Shown piece by piece: positions 17,596 to 25,697 of a stretch of 38,758 bases of DNA. The stretch comes from Gammaproteobacteria bacterium (GTDB lineage Bacteria > Pseudomonadota > Gammaproteobacteria > Pseudomonadales > Azotimanducaceae), in contig JABGTE010000181.1 of NCBI GenBank assembly GCA_018647445.1, forward strand, positions 1-38,758, given 5' to 3'. The notes beneath the pieces were generated by a model, which had not been told where the DNA came from, ran no database searches, and saw nothing but the letters and a program-made list of their open reading frames with translations. Position numbers and translations under genes: made by a program. Positions within the stretch are counted from its first letter, which is position 1; the number at the start of each line of letters is the position of its first letter.

Positions 17596-18885
17596 ATGAG
17601 CAAACTAATTTGGAAACTAGCAGCACTGTCCATGCTGTTACCGTCAACTACCTTTGCCAGTGACGGACTCAATGGCGCGAACACCGCTTGGATCTTAACC
17701 GCCACGGCTTTGGTCCTTATGATGACGTTGCCGGGGCTGTCTCTATTTTACGGAGGCTTGGTTCGGGTTAAAAATATTTTATCGATCCTGTTGCAATGCT
17801 TTGCAGTGACCTGTGTTGCGTCGCTGCTGTGGCTATTTGTTGGTTATTCCATGGCCTTTTCCGAGGGCAATGGGTTCGTTGGCGGTTTTGACAACATTTT
17901 GATGGGGTCCGTAACGGAAGGCGCAATGGTTGGGGACATACCCGAATCGGTGTTTGCGATGTTCCAAATGACGTTTGCCATTATCACGCCGGCGCTGATC
18001 GTTGGTGGCTTTGCTGAGCGGATGCGGTTTTCGTCAATGCTAGTCTTTTCAGGGCTCTGGCTACTCGTCGTGTATGCGCCGATCACTCATTGGGTTTGGG
18101 GCGGTGGTTGGCTGTATGAGATGGGCCTTCTTGATTTCGCGGGCGGAACCGTCGTTCACGTGACCGCCGGCGTTGCCGCGGTTGTGGCTGCTATGGTCAT
18201 GGGGCCGAGGCATGGTTTTCCGAATCAACCGATGCCGCCGCACAATATGACGATGACCATTACCGGCGCAGGATTACTCTGGGTGGGTTGGTTTGGTTTT
18301 AACGCCGGTAGCGCTCTGGCCGCCAATGGTGATGCGGGTATGGCAATGCTCGTGACCCACGTTTCGGCCGCGGCGGGCGCGCTGACCTGGATGGCCTGTG
18401 AGTGGACAAAGTTTGGTCGCCCAAGCGCGCTGGGCGCAGTTACGGGTATGGTGGCAGGTCTCGGAACAATTACGCCGGCGTCGGGATATGTTGGCCCAGG
18501 GGGCGCACTCATTATTGGAATTCTGGCTGGATTTGTTTGTTACCACGCAACGGTCTTTTTGAAACAGCGTTTAAAAATTGATGACTCACTCGATGTGTTT
18601 CCGGTGCACGGTGTAGGCGGCGCTCTAGGGACTTTGCTTGCAGCGGTGTTTGCCAGCGCTGGGCTTGGCGTCTTTAGTGGGCAGGGGCTTGCTGAGGGCA
18701 TGACCATAGCCAGTCAATTCCAGGTTCAGTTGATTGGTGTGCTTGCCAGCGGCATCTACACTGCCCTTGTGACCTTTATTTTACTCAAGCTGATTGACAG
18801 GATGCTGGGTCTTCGCGTGTCTCAAGACGAGGAAACCGAAGGTTTGGATTTAACGCAACACAATGAGCGTGGCTACGATTTATAA
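17596..18885 (+). CDS. amtB: Ammonium transporter
   Basis: LPGLSLFYGGLVRVKN, FNAGSALAANG, DDSLDVFPVHGVGGALGTLL motifs; preceded by AGGGAAGAG RBS. Confidence 0.96.
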   Translation: MSKLIWKLAALSMLLPSTTFASDGLNGANTAWILTATALVLMMTLPGLSLFYGGLVRVKNILSILLQCFAVTCVASLLWLFVGYSMAFSEGNGFVGGFDNILMGSVTEGAMVGDIPESVFAMFQMTFAIITPALIVGGFAERMRFSSMLVFSGLWLLVVYAPITHWVWGGGWLYEMGLLDFAGGTVVHVTAGVAAVVAAMVMGPRHGFPNQPMPPHNMTMTITGAGLLWVGWFGFNAGSALAANGDAGMAMLVTHVSAAAGALTWMACEWTKFGRPSALGAVTGMVAGLGTITPASGYVGPGGALIIGILAGFVCYHATVFLKQRLKIDDSLDVFPVHGVGGALGTLLAAVFASAGLGVFSGQGLAEGMTIASQFQVQLIGVLASGIYTALVTFILLKLIDRMLGLRVSQDEETEGLDLTQHNERGYDL

Positions 18886-18903
18886 CGATTAAGGCGCGCC
18901 AAA

Positions 18904-18926
18904 GGCCCGACGGCAGTCGTCGGGCC
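18904..18926. terminator. Bidirectional hairpin between convergent amtB and ddl
   Basis: Perfect 9-bp inverted repeat ggcccgacg-gcagt-cgtcgggcc; no strong T-run on either side, so intrinsic terminator activity is inferred from position. Confidence 0.65.
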
Positions 18927-18996
18927 AATCTCGGCCGAGTGGTCCAGAAAGCAGTAGTTTGGTGGGTGCGTGATGCGCCGCACGATGAGAGCGCAA

Positions 18997-19950
18997 TCAC
19001 CCCCGGGCGTGGGCGCGCTCAACTAGATGCACCAAAAGTTGATCAAATGCATACCCTTGGCCACGCGCGCCATCCGGATAAAGGCTCGTAGGGGTCATGC
19101 CTGGCAGGGTGTTCACTTCAAGCAAGACAAACGTGTCGTCCGCCATCACAATAAAATCTGCTCTTGATAGGTCTCGGCAACCGAGGCATTGGTGCGCTGT
19201 AATTGCTGTAGCACGCAGTTGCGCACTCAGTGCCGGCGAAATATCTGCGGGCATAATATGATCACTCGCGCCCTGAGTGTAGCGATGATGAAAGTCATAC
19301 CAGCTGTTCTCAGGGGTTATGATTTCGATCACAGGAAACGCATCTAGGCCATCTGGGTGTTCTAAAATACCAACCGTCATTTCTCGACCCTGGATGCGTT
19401 TCTCGATTAAGAGTTGGTCGTCATATTCGAAGGCCAAAGAAACGGCCGTAGCGAGGGCTTCTGCATCGGTTACGCGGGTGACGCCAAGGGCGCTGCCCTG
19501 GCGGACTGGTTTCACAACGAGTTGCGCCCCGAGCGTCAGCATGAGGTTCGTTAATTGAACTGGCTTGAACGTTTGCCGACTTAAGATGCCGTGCTGAGCA
19601 AGCGGAACCTCGGTATTGGACAATAAACCTTTGGCGGCAATCTTATCCATTGCTACCGCGCTACCGTGGACGTCGGAGCCTACATAGGGGATGCCCAACA
19701 TCTCGAGTAGCCCTTGAACCGTGCCGTCTTCTCCGGGCGGGCCATGCAGAACGGGGAACACAATATCCGGCTGAAATGCCTGCAGGGCGGTTACGACCGA
19801 CGCATTTAGCTCTATATTGACGAGGCTCGGATAATGCGGCGCTAGCGCCGCCAAAACACTTTCAGCGCTAACTCTTGAGACGCTTGCCTCTTGAGACGCA
19901 CCGCCACTGAGCAGGGCGACCTTCAGGTCTCGCGTTGGCGCTACGGACAT
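18997..19950 (-). CDS. ddl: D-alanine--D-alanine ligase
   Basis: VFPVLHGPPGEDGTVQGLLEMLGIPYVGSDV, VKPVRQGSALGVT, FVLLEVNTLPGMTPTSLYP motifs. Confidence 0.94.
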   Translation of the reverse strand: MSVAPTRDLKVALLSGGASQEASVSRVSAESVLAALAPHYPSLVNIELNASVVTALQAFQPDIVFPVLHGPPGEDGTVQGLLEMLGIPYVGSDVHGSAVAMDKIAAKGLLSNTEVPLAQHGILSRQTFKPVQLTNLMLTLGAQLVVKPVRQGSALGVTRVTDAEALATAVSLAFEYDDQLLIEKRIQGREMTVGILEHPDGLDAFPVIEIITPENSWYDFHHRYTQGASDHIMPADISPALSAQLRATAITAHQCLGCRDLSRADFIVMADDTFVLLEVNTLPGMTPTSLYPDGARGQGYAFDQLLVHLVERAHARG

Positions 19951-20780
19951 CCGGCCCTCGCGTATGCCACGTCGGTGCAGACGATTTTTCCAGATCGCGC
20001 TTGCCTACAAGCCTCAGGCGCCGAGTTTGCGGCCGTTAAAATAAATAGTTTGCGGCCATCTTCGCCGCCCAACATACAAGCGAAGGCTTGATCTTCTACC
20101 TTGATGCGATCCGTCACCTCACCGCCTGCTATGACGCGCAGACATTCTTGGCTTGTCGGCGAGGCGACCCAGATTCCGCCAGCGGCATCTAGACAAATAC
20201 CATCGGGTACTGCGCCTTCAAGCTGCGCCCAAATTCTTCGGTTTGAGAGTTGACCACTGGGCGCAATATCGAAAGCGGTAAGGCAGGCAGCAAAGGTCTC
20301 AGCAACGATCAAGGTGCTGCCATCGGGTGTGATGACACTGCCATTTGGGAAAAATAGATCGCGTGCCGCGACTTCTGCTTGGTGTTGCCCCCGAACTAAA
20401 ATCAATTCAGTAGTGGTCATGGTATCGCCTGCATGCAGGTTGAACCCGAAGTTGCCTACCCAACAGCGACCGAGCGCGTCGACAACCATATCGTTGCAGT
20501 CGTGTTTCGCCAGCGATGACAGGTCACACCAAACCTCGAGCCCGCGTTCGTTCTGAACTAAAATTGACCGATCACGCATGGACACGATGAGTAAACGGCC
20601 ATCTGGTAACCAGCCCAGCCCTGATGGCTGCTCGGGTACCTCGGCAACCACAGTTTTGACGCCATCGGCATCAATCCGGCACACCACATGGTCATGCATA
20701 TCAGAAAACCAAAGTGCCCCGTCATGCCAGCGCGGTCCTTCGGCAAAGCACAGATCGGTCGTGATAGTTTTCAACGGCAT
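19941..20780 (-). CDS. SMP-30/gluconolactonase/LRE family protein
   Basis: CFAEGPRWHDGALWFSDMHDHVVCRID, FPNGSVITPDGSTLIVAET, PDGICLDAAGGIWVASP motifs; start at MPLKTITTD. Confidence 0.9.
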   Translation of the reverse strand: MPLKTITTDLCFAEGPRWHDGALWFSDMHDHVVCRIDADGVKTVVAEVPEQPSGLGWLPDGRLLIVSMRDRSILVQNERGLEVWCDLSSLAKHDCNDMVVDALGRCWVGNFGFNLHAGDTMTTTELILVRGQHQAEVAARDLFFPNGSVITPDGSTLIVAETFAACLTAFDIAPSGQLSNRRIWAQLEGAVPDGICLDAAGGIWVASPTSQECLRVIAGGEVTDRIKVEDQAFACMLGGEDGRKLFILTAANSAPEACRQARSGKIVCTDVAYARAGCP

Positions 20781-20971
20781 ACGTGAATCCTTAAGGCGGT
20801 CCCAGAAGATTATCATTTACCCGCATTGGGTCCCAGTACAAACCAAGGCTAAGGCGGTATTGCGGTAAGGGCCGCGTATGGCGGCGCTCAAAGCCCTAAT
20901 TGCGTGTTGCTTGTGGGCGGGCCTCACGGTTTATTACGATTTGCCATTTTACGTGCCTTGACCCTGCGCCG

Positions 20972-21220
20972 TTAAGACGAAGCCTCTGTCAGAAAAGCCT
21001 TGAGCATGAGGTCATTAAATGGCCAGCCGAGTTCCTTTAATGAGCCCGTCCGAGTGACCACAGGAATGCGGATGCCGTAGCGTTCGACGAGTTCGTCTGA
21101 TTCGGCGATTTCGACTGTCTCGATGGATAGATCCAGTTCAGCATGCAGCTCATTTAAGAGCGCTAACGCTTGTTCACAGAGATGACAGCCGAGGGTTGTG
21201 TAAAGTTGAACAGTAATCAT
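20972..21220 (-). CDS. Glutaredoxin family protein
   Basis: 82 aa, LYTTLGCHLCEQA redox motif and YGIRIPVV cis-Pro segment. Confidence 0.88.
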   Translation of the reverse strand: MITVQLYTTLGCHLCEQALALLNELHAELDLSIETVEIAESDELVERYGIRIPVVTRTGSLKELGWPFNDLMLKAFLTEASS

Positions 21221-21996
21221 AGTTTAAAAAACGCCTGAGCAGTTTGGGTTGTTTCAGCCGCAATTTGCGCCGCGGGCTTGTCTAGAAGTGCCGCAACGAA
21301 CCGACAAATTTCAACCAAATGCGCCGGCTCACATCGGCGATGTTTTGGCTTGGGTTTTAGGGTTCTGGGCAGCAGGTAGGGCGCATCGGTTTCGATCATT
21401 AAGCGATTGCTGGGGATGTCACAGATGAGACTGTGTAAGTGGCTGCCACGGCGTTCATCGCAAATCCAGCCGGTGATGCCAATATGACAATCAAGGTCAA
21501 GGTATCGCGACAGCGTTTGAGCATTTCCGGTAAAGCAATGAACAACGACAGAGTCGAGTCGGTCACGATATTTTGTGAGTATTGCGGTGAAGTCATCGGC
21601 GGCATCTCGCTCGTGAAGAAACAATGGTTTCCCCAGTTCTGCAGCGAGGGCTAATTGGGCTTCGAAGGCCTTACGCTGCTGACCCCTAGGCGTAAAATCC
21701 CGAAAATAATCGAGCCCGGTTTCGCCGATAGCAACGACGCGTTCCTGGCCTGCAAGCGCTTTGAGCGTCTCAAGCGTGTCCTCATTAATCTCCTCGGCAT
21801 GATGGGGGTGAACGCCCACCGTGGCAAAAAGTGCCTCGAACTGTTCGGATAACGCAACCGCCTGTTTCGAGCCGTCGAGACTGGCGCCTGTCACGGCCAT
21901 TTGCAGTACACCCGCCTCTTTGGCTCGGTCGATCACTGTGGAGAGGTCATCTTTGAAGTCACTGTGAGTAAGGTTTGCGCCAATATCAAAAAACAT
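21217..21996 (-). CDS. TatD family hydrolase / DNase
   Basis: FDIGANLTHSDF, VGVHPHHAEE, AIGETGLDYFRDFTPRGQQRKAFEAQL, LMIETDAPYLLPR motifs. Confidence 0.93.
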   Translation of the reverse strand: MFFDIGANLTHSDFKDDLSTVIDRAKEAGVLQMAVTGASLDGSKQAVALSEQFEALFATVGVHPHHAEEINEDTLETLKALAGQERVVAIGETGLDYFRDFTPRGQQRKAFEAQLALAAELGKPLFLHERDAADDFTAILTKYRDRLDSVVVHCFTGNAQTLSRYLDLDCHIGITGWICDERRGSHLHSLICDIPSNRLMIETDAPYLLPRTLKPKPKHRRCEPAHLVEICRFVAALLDKPAAQIAAETTQTAQAFFKL

Positions 21997-24071
21997 TATT
22001 TTAAGCCTTGGGGTGTGAGGGCATCATTCAACGTCAAGCCTTCGGGCCTTGAGGTTTTGTTAAATACCGCGGGTCCTATCGGTAAGGAATCATTCGGACT
22101 GAACTGTTCAATTTCGTAGGGATACAGGAGTGGCTCGGGTAGGCCGTTCAGCTGCGCGTAGATGGCAGCATACAGCAGGACGGCTTTCACGTAAGCGCGG
22201 GTCTCAGCGAACGGAATACTCTCGATGAAGGCATCAACGGGCTTCGGATTGGCATACCATTTCTTCGCTCTGCTGGGTCCGGCATTGTAGGCAGCCAGGG
22301 CTAAAATTCGGTTATCGTCGAAGCGCTGTAAGAGCTGACCAAGGTACGCTGTGCCGAGTTTAATATTGATATCGGCTTGGGTCAGAACCAAATTCGTTGC
22401 GTCATCTAAGTCTATCGACTTCGCAACGCTTCGCGCCGTGCGAGGCATGAGTTGCATTAAACCCTCGGCGCCCACTGGCGAGCGTGCTTCTGTCCAGAAA
22501 CCACTTTCACGGCGGGCGACTGCCATAGCAAGGGTTACCGGCACGCCTCGGGTGCGGGCAGCTTCTGTAAAGCGCTCGGCGTAAGGTCGTGGGAAGCGCT
22601 CGAGGACCTCATCCCAAGCTTGCGCTTGGGCGAGCGTTGCAATCGCCATGTCATGCCATTGCCACTGGCTTGCGAGTGCTGCCGCAATACGGAGTTCGGT
22701 GTTTGAAAAGGGTTTAATCAATTGAAACCATTCTCGGCGAGCCTCAAGGGTCTCACCCAATGCTATCAGCTCGTAAATTCTCTGGGCGGTTGGGGCGGCG
22801 GCGAGATCGAGCAGTTTCTCGGGTGCGATGGTGGAGCTTTGGTCTGCCAAGCTGCCAGGGATGCCGAGCCATTGCGCGGCGAGGTGCCCATAATAGTCGC
22901 GTTCGGTTGCTAGGCGCTCAAAACGTGCCCGAGCGGAGTCCTGGGCGCGAGTGTTCGGGCTGCTAAGATCAGCTCGGGCTTGCCAATATTGCCATCGCAA
23001 GGTGCCTCGAGCGGATTCAGGCAATTGGCTAAGACGCGTCGACAAGGCGTTGAATTGTCCGGCTTTGATTAGCTGGATAAGGCTGGCCTCTATTAAATCC
23101 GGGTTGGTTCTCAGCGCGGCAGGAATCGACGCATCGTTGAGTGCCAAATTGTCTTCCCGGATCAATCTTAAGACGGCAGCGTAATTATATTCGAGGGCTT
23201 GGGTGGGCTCCAGGCGCCCCGACTCTTTCAGGTCAGCAATGAGTCCCAAGGCCTCACCCGGGCGCTTTTTAATGAATGTCTTTAGAGCTGAGTCGGCCAG
23301 TGCTCGCTGTTCCGGATCTTTGAAATCAACGGTTTTATAGCGGTCCGTGCGGGTTGGCCGCTGTCTTAATCGGATCAATTGGCGTGCTAACGTGCGCTGG
23401 TCCTCTGAGAGGGTTCGCTCAAGATAGGCGGCTAGTCGATCTTCGCCCCCGAGAATCGCCAGTTCATAACGCTGCCAGGCCAGAGCCCTTGTCAAGCCAC
23501 CTGCTCGACGCCAGCGACTGAAGGCTTTATCGCAACCCTTTGGCTGCGAGCGACCGTACAGCCAAAGGGCCTGTGTCGTGGCCATGGCTTCTTGAGTGCG
23601 TTCGAGATTCCAGAGCGCACTGGCCCTGAAACATTGGTTTTCAACATCGCCGTCATCAGTTCTGTGGAACTGTAAAAAGCTTTTCGAGCGGTTTTGGTCA
23701 CGTCGATACTCCGCGAAAGCGCGGCGGAGCTGGGTGCTGATTGGGGAGTTGGGGTGATTTTCAATGAAGGCTTGAACCGCCTCATCCGATGAATAGGGTC
23801 TAGCTAGCAGGGCTTCATATTCTATGTAGCTTCGTAAGGGGTAATCACCGAGGGTTTCGAGCAGTGGTTTAAGCGCGCTGAGCTTACCGCGGCGGGCCAC
23901 TCGTCTCGCTTCTAGAAACACCGCGCGCTGTCGAAATCGTTGCATTTCGATCCCGAAGGTGACGGCGGCTTGCCGGGATGGATTGGCTTGAGCGGTTAGA
24001 CTGATGCTTGATAAGAGGGCGAGGGCAATGAGCCAGAAAATATACAGCTTACGGAGCATAACGGGTCGCAC
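21996..24071 (-). CDS. Soluble lytic murein transglycosylase (Slt70-like)
   Basis: Signal peptide, helical-repeat N-terminal domain, C-terminal SLT domain ARRESGFWTEARSPVGAEGLMQLMPRTA and ALAAYNAGPSRAKKW; stop overlaps tatD start. Confidence 0.93.
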   Translation of the reverse strand: MRPVMLRKLYIFWLIALALLSSISLTAQANPSRQAAVTFGIEMQRFRQRAVFLEARRVARRGKLSALKPLLETLGDYPLRSYIEYEALLARPYSSDEAVQAFIENHPNSPISTQLRRAFAEYRRDQNRSKSFLQFHRTDDGDVENQCFRASALWNLERTQEAMATTQALWLYGRSQPKGCDKAFSRWRRAGGLTRALAWQRYELAILGGEDRLAAYLERTLSEDQRTLARQLIRLRQRPTRTDRYKTVDFKDPEQRALADSALKTFIKKRPGEALGLIADLKESGRLEPTQALEYNYAAVLRLIREDNLALNDASIPAALRTNPDLIEASLIQLIKAGQFNALSTRLSQLPESARGTLRWQYWQARADLSSPNTRAQDSARARFERLATERDYYGHLAAQWLGIPGSLADQSSTIAPEKLLDLAAAPTAQRIYELIALGETLEARREWFQLIKPFSNTELRIAAALASQWQWHDMAIATLAQAQAWDEVLERFPRPYAERFTEAARTRGVPVTLAMAVARRESGFWTEARSPVGAEGLMQLMPRTARSVAKSIDLDDATNLVLTQADINIKLGTAYLGQLLQRFDDNRILALAAYNAGPSRAKKWYANPKPVDAFIESIPFAETRAYVKAVLLYAAIYAQLNGLPEPLLYPYEIEQFSPNDSLPIGPAVFNKTSRPEGLTLNDALTPQGLK

Positions 24072-24098
24072 TAAGTTGATCGAGCGTGCTGGCGGGTT

Positions 24099-24536
24099 TT
24101 AATCGCCCACCCGCACGGCTAATACGTCGCAAGGTGAGCCTTGCAGGACGCCGTTGGCGGTTGAACCGAGCAGCAAGGCCAAGCCATGGCGACCGTGGCT
24201 GCCAACGACGATGAGATCAATCCCAAGTTCTTCCGCGAGACTGTGGATTTCAGTCTCGGGTCGTCCGTACACCAAATGGCGGTTTTCGCTGGGGATATCC
24301 AAAGTTTGCGCGAATTCATCGAGCTGAATTTTAGCAGTCTCTTGTAATTGGTCTTGGATGGTAGAAAGGTCCATCGGCACATCCCCGCCATAAGCAAGGC
24401 TCAAGGGTTCTATGACATGGGTACAGCTCAAGTTCGCACCGAATGCTGTACGAAGCGCACAAGCCTTTTGAGCCACGCTTCGGGCATCTTCCGTAAGATC
24501 TACAGCGATCAGAATGTGTTTAAATGCGGCTTGCAT
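24099..24536 (-). CDS. Universal stress protein family
   Basis: HILIAVDLTEDA N-terminus and DLIVVGSHGRHGLALLLGSTANGVLQGSPCDVLAVR ATP-binding signature. Confidence 0.93.
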   Translation of the reverse strand: MQAAFKHILIAVDLTEDARSVAQKACALRTAFGANLSCTHVIEPLSLAYGGDVPMDLSTIQDQLQETAKIQLDEFAQTLDIPSENRHLVYGRPETEIHSLAEELGIDLIVVGSHGRHGLALLLGSTANGVLQGSPCDVLAVRVGD

Positions 24537-24651
24537 ACTGAGTTCTCGCATAGACTTTAAGGAAACTTACCCGACTCCGTAGCAGCATACAATAGATGGA
24601 TGTCCGATGAATTGGCTGTCAAAAAATGAGCTCAAGTAGGAGAAAGCGGAT

Positions 24652-25197
24652 ATGGTTTACCTGTTCATTGGATTGGTGTTGCTGATGCTCATCGCGCCGA
24701 TTGTGTCGATTCTTCCGGGTAAATCCCAAAAGCAGATTATGGCTGTTCGACGTGCTGCCATGGCCAGAGGGATTTCAGTTGAGTTGACAACGATCGATGA
24801 CCCCAGCCCGGATCAAGATAAGTATCGCACCAGTACGGGGCGAGCATTACCTGCAAAACTTCAGGTAGCGGCCTACAAAGGACTTAGCCGTCTGAATTCA
24901 AGCTCTGCGACGCTCCCGGCCTTTCAAGTTCAAAGGACACCCGGACAGAATCCTTTAAGCCCGGATGCGTTTCACAGCATAACGGATGCGTCATTGTCTG
25001 CGCCGTGCCGTGCGTTTCTCGGGCAGTATGCGGCGTCGCTACCGACGACAGTTCACCAGATTATTTGGGATGGACGGCAGCTTAACGTTTATTGGATTGA
25101 ACAGCCGGATCACCAAATGGGAGAAAAAATCTTTACGTTTATTGAAGAGGGCCTACAATGGCTCGCGGAGTTTTCATCGATTTCTAAGGCTGATTGA
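24652..25197 (+). CDS. Uncharacterised small membrane-anchored protein
   Basis: 181 aa with one N-terminal TM helix (YLFIGLVLLMLIAPIVSIL), basic stretch KSQKQIMAVRRAAMARGISVEL; RBS AGGAGAAAG upstream; non-overlapping with other genes. Confidence 0.75.
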   Translation: MVYLFIGLVLLMLIAPIVSILPGKSQKQIMAVRRAAMARGISVELTTIDDPSPDQDKYRTSTGRALPAKLQVAAYKGLSRLNSSSATLPAFQVQRTPGQNPLSPDAFHSITDASLSAPCRAFLGQYAASLPTTVHQIIWDGRQLNVYWIEQPDHQMGEKIFTFIEEGLQWLAEFSSISKAD

Positions 25198-25429
25198 GCA
25201 GGTAAGGGTTGACAAGTTGGTTGCTCAGCGGGTGTAGTAAAAAAGGATAGCGGCTACAGAATGTGATCAAAATAACCGTTTAGAGGGTTTTGATCGCGTC
25301 TACAGGCTGGATGTATTGGCTCAACGTTGGAATCTTTGGATGGCTGAATGAAAGGGCGGCGGAAAACATCAGTTTTTTCATTCTACACGTAACACCTTGT
25401 AAAAGGGTCTCACAAGGTTTGAATTAAGC

Positions 25430-25467
25430 GTCGTTGGCGCAGCTACTTGTCGTTGGCGCAGCTACTT
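25430..25467. repeat. Perfect 19-bp tandem duplication gtcgttggcgcagctactt x2
   Basis: Units 25430-25448 and 25449-25467 are identical by direct reading. Confidence 0.97.
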
Positions 25468-25697
25468 AAAGGACCGGTCATTGGTAAGTGGGCCGCTCAA
25501 CGTGAATGAGCCGGCATTGCGGATGAGACAGTAAATATTAGGCATCGGCTCTGAGAGTTTAGGCTAGGTCGGCATTGGATGGCAGTATCAAGACGCACCG
25601 ATTCATAGGTGCAGGGCAGGCCGCCAGGATGGCGCGTTTGGAAGCATTGTTAAATGGTTAGTGTCACTAATGGTGGCGCGCATAAAGTGGTTATTTC

